Below, one piece after another: positions 31,608 through 38,135 of a stretch of 38,135 nucleotides of DNA. The notes beneath the pieces are model-generated. The model saw nothing but the letters and a program-made list of their open reading frames with translations. It made no database searches and was not told where the DNA came from. The translations under genes and the position numbers were made by a program. The stretch is taken from positions 1-38,135 of the forward strand of contig JAVCCE010000036.1 of the NCBI GenBank assembly GCA_030765645.1. The letters are read 5' to 3'. Every line of letters begins with the position of its first letter. Position 1 is the first letter of the stretch. This stretch comes from Candidatus Hinthialibacter antarcticus. Lineage in GTDB: Bacteria; Hinthialibacterota; Hinthialibacteria; Hinthialibacterales; Hinthialibacteraceae.

Positions 31608-32969
31608 ATGTCGTTGCCTGTCCATATTTGCGATGTTAAGACATCCTATGAAGATCACGCCTACCGCGCACCGTTAAAATTCGGCGGCATCGTGACTGAC
31701 AAAGTGACGCTTTTGAATGTGGTTGTCCGTGTTGAGGACGCGCAGGGGCGCAGCGCGCAAGGCTTTGGCTCGATGCCGTTAGGCAACGTGTGGTCGTTCC
31801 CGTCGAAAGTGCATAGTTACGATGAAACCTTGGCGGCAATGAAAGCGCTTGCTGACGCAATTCAGTCCATCACAAATTCGTGCAGTGAAAGCGGTCATCC
31901 GGTTGAACTCAGCGCGATGTTAGAACCGCACTATCTCAAAGCCGCTGAACAAGTATCCAACCAACTCCAACTCAAAGAGCCGATCCCGAAACTATGCGCA
32001 CTGGTGGTCGCTTGCACATTTGATGCGGCGATCCATGACGCTTATGGAAAATTGCACGGCGTCAGTTCGTATGCCGCGTTGGGCGGAGAATTTCTCACTA
32101 GCGATCTAAGCGAATTTTTGGATGAGCGCTTCAAGGGCGAGTCGCTGCAGCAATACGTTTCGCCTGAGCCGAAGCCGCGCATGCCCTTATATCATTTGGT
32201 GGGTGCGGTGGACCCGTTGGAAGAGTGCGATATTGCCAAACGCCTCAATGACGGGATGCCCGAAACGCTGCCGGAGTGGATTCGCCATGATGGATTAACG
32301 CATTTGAAAATCAAATTGAATGGCGACAACCTCGATTGGGATGTTGAGCGCGTCGCCCGCGTTGACCAAATTACGGAAGAAACCCAACGTGAACAGGGCG
32401 TAGACGACTGGGTCTATTCGCTCGATTTTAACGAGCGTTGTGAAAGCGTTGATTATTTGCTGGCGTTTCTGGCGAAGATCGAAGAACGCGCCCCCCGCGC
32501 CATGCAACGCGCGCAATATATCGAGCAGCCCACCGCGCGCGATTTGAAAGCGCATCCTGAAAATAAAATGCACAAGGCGGCGGCGATTAAGCCCGTCGTG
32601 ATTGATGAGTCGCTGGTCGATTATGAAACCTTGCTGCTGGCGCGTGAACAAGGCTACACCGGCGTCGCGTTAAAAGCGTGTAAGGGAATCTCGCAGGCGT
32701 TATTGATGGGCGCGGCGGCGCAGAAGTTTGATATGTTTTTATGCGTACAAGACCTGACATGCCCCGGCGCGTCGTTCTTGCTTTCCGCCGGGTTGGCCGC
32801 GCACGTCCCGCCGGTCGCGGCGATAGAAGGCAATGCGCGCCAGTACGTCCCCGGCGCCAACCACGGCTGGGCGGACCGCTATCCAACAGTGTTCACGGTT
32901 GCGGGCGGCAGTATTGATACATCAAGCATCAATGGCCCCGGCTTGGGAGTCGAACCGCTTTCGTCATGA
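31608..32969 (+). CDS. Enolase-superfamily (mandelate racemase/muconate lactonizing) protein
   Basis: This ~453-residue protein has an N-terminal capping domain and a TIM-barrel with the superfamily's acid/base residues. KIKLN near 234 is the KxK motif. The Mg ligands are Asp in SLDFNE (~273), Glu in YIEQPT (~304) and the Asp/Glu in VIDESL (~331). ALKACKG (~356) supplies the opposite lysine. This KxK...K arrangement is the muconate lactonizing/dipeptide epimerase type. The reaction is abstraction of a proton alpha to a carboxylate; the substrate is unknown. It is longer than usual (~350-400), with an extra segment in the capping-to-barrel region (about 150-215). GAGGG before ATG 31608 supports the start. 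The stop overlaps the CgeB-like gene by 4 nt (ATGA). Confidence 0.87.
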   Translation: MSLPVHICDVKTSYEDHAYRAPLKFGGIVTDKVTLLNVVVRVEDAQGRSAQGFGSMPLGNVWSFPSKVHSYDETLAAMKALADAIQSITNSCSESGHPVELSAMLEPHYLKAAEQVSNQLQLKEPIPKLCALVVACTFDAAIHDAYGKLHGVSSYAALGGEFLTSDLSEFLDERFKGESLQQYVSPEPKPRMPLYHLVGAVDPLEECDIAKRLNDGMPETLPEWIRHDGLTHLKIKLNGDNLDWDVERVARVDQITEETQREQGVDDWVYSLDFNERCESVDYLLAFLAKIEERAPRAMQRAQYIEQPTARDLKAHPENKMHKAAAIKPVVIDESLVDYETLLLAREQGYTGVALKACKGISQALLMGAAAQKFDMFLCVQDLTCPGASFLLSAGLAAHVPPVAAIEGNARQYVPGANHGWADRYPTVFTVAGGSIDTSSINGPGLGVEPLSS

Positions 32970-34714
32970 GTGAAAACTTGAATGCGCCGCCTTGGTCGGC
33001 GAATTTTCAGATCATTGATGCTATGTATCCTGGAATCGCTCAGGCAATACGCGACGTTGACGCGGCGTCGACGTGCGGCGCGGATGCGTTGTCGGCTCAC
33101 GCAAACCGCGAGATCGAAGCGCAATGGTCGGACGACGTCGATTTGTTTATCGTTTTTCGCTTTTCTCTGGGGACGCTCGCCCAACAATTATTTGACAAAA
33201 TCAATTTGCATGAAGCGGGCGATTTGCGCGGGCGCCGCCTGTTGTTAATGGATGACGACCCGCAGCGGTTTCGGTGGGGGATGGAGAATAACGACTGGAC
33301 GTTAATGCTTGAGTCTGACCGTTGTTTGTTTCATTTGTGCGACCCTGAGTTTCATCAACTCAACCGCCTGATTGGAAAATATCGCCACCTGACTCAAGTC
33401 AATTATGCGTTGCTCAATGCTGACCCTGGCTCTCCCGCGCAATCGCTGTCTATTATTCGCGAGCGTTTTGATATCACGCGGGATGACACAAAAGAGCGAA
33501 TTGATGGAGCGGTGAGGGAATTACAGGGCGTTGCGGCGCCGCCGTTTCCGAAGACGGTGCGGTTTTTTGTTCCCGGTCACAACATGCTTCAGGATGCTTG
33601 CGTTCGTTCGATGAAGGCGATGGGCTATGGCGTTGAGCGCTTGCAGTGGCAGAACCCGTTGTATCGCTTTATCCGCTCGTACGCCTGGTTGAATCCCGTA
33701 CTCGAAGAAAAAATTGATACGGCGGTTTTTTTGAATGCGACGCCGAAATCCTTTAATCAAAATGGCCTCTTCGAACGTCTGCCCCTCAAGGCATTGTCGT
33801 GGTTTGTTGACAATCCAAGGCGATACGTAAAAAGCGCAGATGATTTTCGTGGATGCGACGCCGTCGGCGTGTTTGACGCGACGTATATCCCGTATGTAAA
33901 AGAACGGACAGGCGCTCCGGTTGTTGAAGCGCGCACCGGGCATAGCGTCAATCATGCGCTGGCGAAAGTCGATGAAGCGTTTCAAGCCATCGACGTCGCC
34001 TTCGTGGGTGAATTGGGGGCGCGCGGTTTTTCGCCGTATGAAAGGGCGTTTGCGGTCACGCAACCCGAGAGGCTGCAGCAGGTGAACGAGTTGCTGCGTC
34101 AACATGACGTCTCACAATTGACCGACTGGAACCCACTGGCGGAAGCGTTGTTCGCGCAATTTGGCGAGCCTTATTTTGGAACCTGGGTCGAGTTTCTCGA
34201 AAACAAAGCCACGGCGGTGCGGCGGCGGTATTTTCTCGAAGCGGCGCGTCCGTATGGATTGACGATTTTCGGCGACGAAGATTGGGCGATGCCGGAATTC
34301 GCCGGGACGTTAGTCGATTATTTCGCCGGACGCCGGATAGATTACCATACGGAATTGCCGCGATTATACGCCTCAGCGAAAATCAACATCAATATCTTTC
34401 ACGCGCAATGTCTCAAGGGGCTGAACCCCCGCGTCTATGACGTTTTGGCGTGCGGCGGTTTTTTACTCACGCAATATAACCCAGGTATCGAAAATGAGTT
34501 TGAGATTGGTCGCGACCTCGATGTTTTCCACACGCGAGAGGATTTGAAAGAGAAAATTGAATACTATCTTGACCGCCCTGAAGAGCGCGCCGCCATCGCG
34601 CATTGCGGGCAGGTTCATTCGCTTGCGAAATGCGGTTACAGTGTTAGAATCCAAACCTTACTAAACGCCTTAAGTTTTGTTTCAGGAGATTTAGATGGCT
34701 ATCTTTGCGGATAA
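32966..34714 (+). CDS. CgeB-like glycosyltransferase
   Basis: This 582-residue protein ends in the GT-B donor half of CgeB/spore-maturation-type glycosyltransferases. [52 protein letters not shown] and [26 protein letters not shown] (about 460-560) are the family hallmark. Residues about 150-330 form the first Rossmann domain. The first ~150 residues have no similarity I recognise. In other species such enzymes glycosylate spore coat, flagellin or surface glycans. The start overlaps the enolase-type gene by 4 nt and the stop lies 20 nt inside sucD, so translation of three genes is coupled. No spore or flagellar gene lies nearby; the acceptor is unknown. Confidence 0.85.
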   Translation: MSENLNAPPWSANFQIIDAMYPGIAQAIRDVDAASTCGADALSAHANREIEAQWSDDVDLFIVFRFSLGTLAQQLFDKINLHEAGDLRGRRLLLMDDDPQRFRWGMENNDWTLMLESDRCLFHLCDPEFHQLNRLIGKYRHLTQVNYALLNADPGSPAQSLSIIRERFDITRDDTKERIDGAVRELQGVAAPPFPKTVRFFVPGHNMLQDACVRSMKAMGYGVERLQWQNPLYRFIRSYAWLNPVLEEKIDTAVFLNATPKSFNQNGLFERLPLKALSWFVDNPRRYVKSADDFRGCDAVGVFDATYIPYVKERTGAPVVEARTGHSVNHALAKVDEAFQAIDVAFVGELGARGFSPYERAFAVTQPERLQQVNELLRQHDVSQLTDWNPLAEALFAQFGEPYFGTWVEFLENKATAVRRRYFLEAARPYGLTIFGDEDWAMPEFAGTLVDYFAGRRIDYHTELPRLYASAKININIFHAQCLKGLNPRVYDVLACGGFLLTQYNPGIENEFEIGRDLDVFHTREDLKEKIEYYLDRPEERAAIAHCGQVHSLAKCGYSVRIQTLLNALSFVSGDLDGYLCG

Positions 34715-35564
34715 GTCGACCCGGCTAATTGTTCAGGGCATCACGGGAAAAGAAGGTTCATTTCATACTGAGCAATGTATGGCTTATGGTACGAACGTGG
34801 TCGGCGGCGTGACTCCCGGCAAGGGAGGCAGCGAACACTTAGGCGTTCCTGTGTTTAACACAGTGGCGGAGTCGGTCGAAAAAGCGGGCGCCAACGCGAC
34901 GGTGATTTTTGTTCCGCCGCCCTTCGCTGCGGACGCAATCATGGAAGCAGCCGACGCGGGCATTCAATTGGTGATTTGCATCACCGAAGGCATCCCCACG
35001 CTCGACATGGTCAAAGTGAAGAAATTCGTGACGTCTAGGGGCGTCCGGTTGGTCGGCCCCAATTGCCCCGGCGTGATCTCGCCCGGCAAGTGCAAAATCG
35101 GCATCATGCCCGGCTCGATTCACATGGAAGGCTGCGTTGGCGTTGTCTCGCGCAGCGGTACGCTGACCTACGAAGCCGTCCAGCAAATTTCTGACATCAA
35201 ACTGGGTCAATCCACTTGTATCGGCATCGGCGGCGACCCCGTGATTGGAACGACATTTATTGATGCGCTGACGGCGTTTAATGATGACGATGAAACCAAG
35301 GCAGTTGTGATGATCGGTGAAATCGGCGGCAGCGCCGAAGAAGAAGCGGCTGCGTTTATCAAAGCCAATATGAAGAAACCTGTGGTCTCGTTTATCGCAG
35401 GCAAGACGGCGCCTCCAGGGCGACGCATGGGCCACGCAGGCGCCATCATCGCGGGCGGAAAAGGCACGGCGGACGAAAAAGAGCGCGTCTTGCGCGAGTC
35501 GGGCGTCTCGGTTTGTGAAAGCCCCGCTGAAATCGGCGAACGCATTCAAGCCGCGCTGGCATAA
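34695..35564 (+). CDS. sucD: Succinate-CoA ligase alpha subunit
   Basis: This 289-residue protein matches SucD along its full length. [45 protein letters not shown] is the CoA-binding Rossmann start, [21 protein letters not shown] the family core, and MGHAGAII contains the phosphorylated histidine H247, equal to the E. coli residue. The enzyme makes ATP or GTP from succinyl-CoA in the citric acid cycle and needs a beta subunit (SucC). SucC is not adjacent here, although sucC-sucD is the usual order. Instead the start lies 20 nt inside the CgeB-like gene, with AGGAG nine bases before the ATG. A terminator follows 23 nt after the stop. Confidence 0.95.
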   Translation: MAIFADKSTRLIVQGITGKEGSFHTEQCMAYGTNVVGGVTPGKGGSEHLGVPVFNTVAESVEKAGANATVIFVPPPFAADAIMEAADAGIQLVICITEGIPTLDMVKVKKFVTSRGVRLVGPNCPGVISPGKCKIGIMPGSIHMEGCVGVVSRSGTLTYEAVQQISDIKLGQSTCIGIGGDPVIGTTFIDALTAFNDDDETKAVVMIGEIGGSAEEEAAAFIKANMKKPVVSFIAGKTAPPGRRMGHAGAIIAGGKGTADEKERVLRESGVSVCESPAEIGERIQAALA

Positions 35565-35587
35565 GAGAATCTGTCATTCAAGACTCC

Positions 35588-35619
35588 AAGCGCCTCGAAG
35601 AAATTCGGGGCGCTTTTTT
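35588..35619 (+). terminator. Rho-independent terminator after sucD
   Basis: AAGCGCCTCG (35588-35597) pairs with CGGGGCGCTT (35606-35615), one G-U pair and an 8-nt loop, followed by a run of Ts. It ends the pyrE-sucD transcript. Confidence 0.85.
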
Positions 35620-35631
35620 GTTTAACGAACA

Positions 35632-35701
35632 GGCATGGGTACGTCTCTCTTCGCTTCGGAATAATTCGCAAGCCGTTTCGATCAACTGTCATTGACTTAA
35701 G
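35632..35701. repeat. Remnant of repeat P80 with conserved flank
   Basis: GGCATGGGTAC (35632-35642) is the left terminus of the P80 element. The interior has been replaced by unrelated sequence and the right terminus is lost, but ACTGTCATTGACTTAAG follows as at the 15343 copy. It is a degenerate or deleted copy directly after the sucD terminator. Confidence 0.55.
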
Positions 35702-35710
35702 GCTTGTCGC

Positions 35711-35747
35711 CTCCCTCTCCCTCTGGGAGAGGGTTGGGAGTGAGGGG
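35711..35747. repeat. CCCTCTCCC palindrome, copy 1
   Basis: CCCTCTCCC (35713-35721) and GGGAGAGGG (35725-35733) form a perfect 9-bp stem with a 3-nt loop, followed by TTGGGAGTGAGGGG. This type of palindrome is widespread between genes of many bacteria. Confidence 0.8.
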
Positions 35748-35832
35748 CGGCCTCGCCGCATTTGTGCTGAGTCAATTTCAGCAATTAAATTTCATTTCAC
35801 CACGACTTCAACACAAAACACTGTATGAAAGA

Positions 35833-35868
35833 ACCCCTCATCCTAACCTTCTCCCAGAGGGAGAAGGG
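35833..35868. repeat. CCTTCTCCC palindrome, copy 2 (inverted)
   Basis: CCTTCTCCC (35847-35855) and GGGAGAAGG (35859-35867) form a 9-bp stem, preceded by CCCCTCATCCTAA. This is the flank of copy 1 in inverted orientation, so the two copies form a large inverted pair about 100 bases apart. Confidence 0.78.
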
Positions 35869-35869
35869 A

Positions 35870-36042
35870 TTACGTTGGCACTCATCCAGGGTAGGATGGA
35901 CTTCGCGCTAGCAGCCAATGAGATTGAATCATTCATTCAAGGGCTGACGCCTCCTTGTCTATGCCGCCTCGCCCTCCCCCGATGAAATTATATCTAAAAT
36001 GCAAAGAGTTTGTTGTGGTTCTAATTCAGCGTATTGCCGTTT
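35870..36042. other. Intergenic spacer without recognised gene
   Basis: I see no gene, RNA or strong promoter in this stretch between the repeat cluster and the cupin gene. Short open frames here run through repeat sequence and lack ribosome binding sites. Confidence 0.4.
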
Positions 36043-36043
36043 A

Positions 36044-36118
36044 CCCCAATACAGGTTTTGGTACTATTGGGGAGAGAACCATAATCAGTATTGTAGGGTG
36101 GGTTCTTAACCCACCATT
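36044..36118. repeat. Two tandem hairpins incl. GTAGGGTGGGTT-type repeat
   Basis: CCCCAATA (36044-36051) pairs with TATTGGGG (36065-36072), followed by AGAGAACC, which is shared with 15674-15681. Then GGTGGGTT (36097-36104) pairs with AACCCACC (36108-36115), a widespread bacterial intergenic palindrome. They lie 50-120 bases before the cupin start, so they could shape its leader RNA. Confidence 0.7.
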
Positions 36119-36165
36119 GTTTACTGAACGCTTCGTTGTGAGTGCGTAATTGAGGAGAGTGCACC

Positions 36166-36636
36166 ATGATTCAAATATTAGATACCGCAAAAATGGAAGG
36201 CATGCGCTTTCCCGCTAATCGCAGAGGACGCGGATTCACCGGTCCCAATTTATTTGAGAACGTCGGGTTCCGAACCGGTTGGATCGAACTCGACCCTGAG
36301 AACGGTCAGGTGCCTTGGCACAACCACCCCGAAAACGAAGTCTATATCATGATCGAAGGCGAGAACATTCAAATCGCGCTCGAAGGCGAGGGCGTGGCGT
36401 CTTTGAAGAAGGGGCAAGCGGTGAAAGTGCCGTCGGGCAAGTTCCACCAACTGACCAACCTGGGTAACGAACGCGCGACCTTTCTCTATATCTATGAAGG
36501 CAACGGCGACGTCGACCATTGGCGGCAAGAACTCGACGGCGAGTTGCCGAAAGCGGGCGTCGGCGAGATTCCCTCATTGCCCGAAGGCGCGTTTCGGCAA
36601 TGCCCAGAAAGCACAAAAAACAGCCCTGACGCGTAA
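36166..36636 (+). CDS. Cupin-domain protein
   Basis: This 156-residue protein is a single-domain cupin: the two conserved motifs give metal ligands H52, H54 and E58 in WHNHPENEVYIMIEGE and H94 in VPSGKFHQLTN. The barrel spans about 35-115. Cupins of this type can be dioxygenases, isomerases or sugar-binding proteins, so the reaction is not predictable. GGAG eight bases before the ATG supports the start. It is followed by a Gfo/Idh/MocA oxidoreductase 33 nt downstream, a pair often found in sugar or inositol catabolism, so they probably share a pathway. Confidence 0.88.
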   Translation: MIQILDTAKMEGMRFPANRRGRGFTGPNLFENVGFRTGWIELDPENGQVPWHNHPENEVYIMIEGENIQIALEGEGVASLKKGQAVKVPSGKFHQLTNLGNERATFLYIYEGNGDVDHWRQELDGELPKAGVGEIPSLPEGAFRQCPESTKNSPDA

Positions 36637-36669
36637 ATGAATAATTGAACTTCTTGAAAGGACACACTC

Positions 36670-37818
36670 ATGGCTACCATTGAAATACCCATTTATATGC
36701 GAGGCGTAACCGGACGCATGGCGCGCCGCCAACACCTGGAGCGCTCGCTGATGGCGATTGCGAAAGAGGGCGGTCTCAAGACGCCCGGCGGCGATGTGAT
36801 CGTTCCCAAGCCGTATCTATTAGGCCGCAGTGTAGAAAAACTCAAACCGCTTGCGGACGAATACGGCCTGCCTTGCGGCGACGACATCAATGTTGCGTTT
36901 GAAGATACAAATGAGTTTCGCGTATTTTTCGAAGGCGCGATCACCAAAGTCCACCATGCGGGCATCACCCAGGCGATTGATGCGGGGATGAATATATTTT
37001 CAGAGAAGCCCATTACGCTGACGATTGACGAGGCGATCGATGTCGCCAAACGCGCTGCCGCCAAGGGAATCAAAGGCGGCGTGGTGCAAGATAAGCGCTA
37101 CCTGCCCGGCACCGCCGCGCTGGCGCATGTCATCAACTCCGGCATGATCGGCGATCCGTTTCATGTTCAACTCGAATTCGGCTACTGGGTGTTTCCTGAC
37201 AGTGGAACCCGCCCCGATTGGAACTCAGACAAAGAAGCGGGCGGCGGCATCGTCTATGACATGGTGGCGCATTGGGATTACGTTTTGCAGATGTTGGTCG
37301 GGCGCCCGGTGAACGTGTCGGCGTTGACCGACATGGCGGTCAAACAGCGAACCCGCGACGGTCAGCCCGTCACCACGACGGCGGAAGATTCGGTCTATGC
37401 GACATTCAAATCTGAACAAGGCGTGATCTGCTCGACGGCGTCATCCTGGTGTCGGCGTCCGCGCAAACGCGGTTTGCTCGAGATCAAAGTGCAGGGAACC
37501 AAGGGCGCGGCGGAAGCCTATCTCGACCGTTGTTTCGTCATGACAGACGAACGGACGCCGGTCATCGCCTGGGACCCTGACACCGCATCCCGCGTTGAAT
37601 TTGACGACGGCTGGGAACGCATCGAAGCGCCGGAGGTTCCGGCGAATGCGTTTCGCTATCAGTGGGAGAAGTTCCTGATGCACTTGGTCTGCGACGGCGA
37701 GAATCCCGCCGACCTGGTCGAAGGCGCCCAAGGTGTCGAGGCCTCCGCCCGCGCGTATGAATCAGCGGAAAAGAACGGCGCCCCAATTAATATCCGAGAC
37801 ATCCGTTCAATTTTGTAA
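36670..37818 (+). CDS. Gfo/Idh/MocA family NAD(P)-dependent oxidoreductase
   Basis: This 382-residue enzyme has the Gfo/Idh/MocA layout. The N-terminal Rossmann segment uses MRGVTGRMARRQH, a GxxGRM fingerprint instead of the common GxGxxG. EKPITL (E113-K-P) is the family signature with the catalytic lysine, and VVQDKRYLPG follows. The C-terminal alpha/beta domain has FHVQLEFGYWVFPD and GGGIVYDMVAHWDYVLQMLVGRPVNVSA; the DMVAHWDY region supplies the catalytic His. Such enzymes oxidise or reduce sugars, inositols or sugar acids. It lies 33 nt after the cupin gene. A 12-bp GC-rich hairpin without a T run follows the stop. Confidence 0.92.
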   Translation: MATIEIPIYMRGVTGRMARRQHLERSLMAIAKEGGLKTPGGDVIVPKPYLLGRSVEKLKPLADEYGLPCGDDINVAFEDTNEFRVFFEGAITKVHHAGITQAIDAGMNIFSEKPITLTIDEAIDVAKRAAAKGIKGGVVQDKRYLPGTAALAHVINSGMIGDPFHVQLEFGYWVFPDSGTRPDWNSDKEAGGGIVYDMVAHWDYVLQMLVGRPVNVSALTDMAVKQRTRDGQPVTTTAEDSVYATFKSEQGVICSTASSWCRRPRKRGLLEIKVQGTKGAAEAYLDRCFVMTDERTPVIAWDPDTASRVEFDDGWERIEAPEVPANAFRYQWEKFLMHLVCDGENPADLVEGAQGVEASARAYESAEKNGAPINIRDIRSIL

Positions 37819-37837
37819 TAGAGAATTGTTTGGTAAG

Positions 37838-37868
37838 GCGGGCTTGTCCAATATGCGGATGAGCCCGC
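37838..37868 (+). other. GC-rich hairpin without U-tract
   Basis: GCGGGCTTGTCC (37838-37849) pairs with GGATGAGCCCGC (37857-37868), two G-U pairs and a 7-nt loop. No T run follows on either strand, so it may stabilise the mRNA end or be a Rho-dependent stop. Confidence 0.55.
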
Positions 37869-37897
37869 AAAACCTTAAACAAAAATAACGTTTCAAG

Positions 37898-37928
37898 TAG
37901 GGTGGTGTTGAGCGAAGCGAAACCCACC
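37898..37928. repeat. GTAGGGTGG...CCCACC intergenic palindrome
   Basis: GTAGGGTGGTG and AAACCCACC form the arms of the widespread 'GTAGGGTGGGTT' type of palindrome around a GAGCGAAGCG loop. A shorter copy is at 36093-36115. Confidence 0.65.
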
Positions 37929-37997
37929 AATAAAAATGTGGTTCTTCCGTAAATTGGATACTTTTTTTATAAATTGAATTGAGATTTTGCTGCATGT

Positions 37998-38077
37998 GGC
38001 ATGGGTACAACTCTGCTCGCTTCAGTGCGGGCTTTCAGGCCCTTATGCACAGGCGCTCCCAGAGTTACACCCATGCC
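37998..38077. repeat. Complete copy of ~80-nt palindromic repeat P80
   Basis: Termini GGCATGGGT (37998-38006) and ACCCATGCC (38069-38077). The interior is almost identical to 15343-15421. It is followed by ~50 bases (38086-38135) related to the flank of the copy at the left end of the window (41-89). Confidence 0.85.
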
Positions 38078-38135
38078 TGGTTTGGTTTGTCAATTATTGA
38101 TACGCCGGAATACGTTTTCGGAATCAAAATCATGA

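Noticed and set aside
34839-35549. Minus-strand open frame of 236 codons inside sucD
   Set aside because: It is antisense to a fully conserved enzyme gene, and its His/Arg/Asp-rich translation is typical of shadow frames.
35704-35985. Plus-strand open frame of 93 codons after sucD
   Set aside because: It consists largely of the CCCTCTCCC palindromes and spacer sequence.
37998-38135. Repeat at both ends as evidence for a circular molecule
   Set aside because: The sequences next to the two copies are diverged at many sites, so they do not represent one joined junction.

Overview
This 38,135-bp window is bacterial chromosomal DNA from a diderm (LPS-bearing) organism. It carries 31 supportable protein genes, no rRNA, tRNA or CRISPR array that I could see, and several intergenic clusters of palindromic repeats. 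Several traits are typical of heterotrophic Planctomycetes-like and related uncultivated lineages (PVC bacteria, Hydrogenedentota, Poribacteria and similar): a DUF1549/DUF1553 plus DUF1501 pair, a dockerin-bearing secreted protein, a Gfo/Idh/MocA oxidoreductase beside a cupin, and a sialidase-like (BNR) protein. An LptE-like lipoprotein directly before holA supports an outer membrane with LPS. I cannot assign a phylum from this sequence alone.

Layout. Positions 1-113 hold part of a dispersed palindromic repeat. 114-4792 (minus strand) holds a small membrane protein and two glycosyltransferases, with an AT-richer two-gene cassette between them: an AAA ATPase and a DUF4276 (Toprim-like) protein, a candidate defence module. 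4944-11142 (plus) holds a Trm112-like protein, a class III aminotransferase, a large MMPL/RND membrane protein, LptE-like lipoprotein and HolA. 11333-15186 (plus) holds a membrane-anchored BNR protein with an acidic tail, an overlapping thioredoxin-like/dockerin protein, and a small coiled-coil protein that ends in a strong terminator. 15187-16007 is a repeat-rich spacer. 16008-21390 (plus) holds the DUF1549/DUF1553 and DUF1501 pair and a polytopic membrane protein. 21400-24618 (minus) is a tight operon of DUF2225 protein, family 5 solute-binding protein and cysteine hydrolase. 24717-28403 holds a GT4 glycosyltransferase, a membrane-anchored methyltransferase on the opposite strand, and an ECF sigma / membrane anti-sigma-like / Spy-like periplasmic operon. 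28523-30775 (plus) is a large VWA membrane protein divergent from the sigma operon. 30929-35564 (plus) holds pyrE, an enolase-superfamily enzyme, a CgeB-like glycosyltransferase and an orphan sucD, closed by a terminator. 35620-36165 is a second repeat cluster. 36166-37818 holds a cupin and a Gfo/Idh/MocA oxidoreductase. The right end carries a full copy of the dispersed repeat.

How the parts relate. Much of the window concerns the cell envelope: four glycosyltransferases, MMPL, LptE, a VWA membrane protein, a periplasmic stress-sensing sigma operon and several secreted proteins. The most unusual features are the ATPase/DUF4276 cassette embedded between glycosyltransferases, the compact sigma/anti-sigma/Spy-like circuit, the orphan sucD overlapping a glycosyltransferase gene, and an ~80-nt imperfect palindrome found in the middle and at both ends of the window. 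Where several in-frame starts exist I chose the one best supported by a ribosome binding site, signal peptide or family N-terminus. Unless stated otherwise, positions within a protein are counted from that start.
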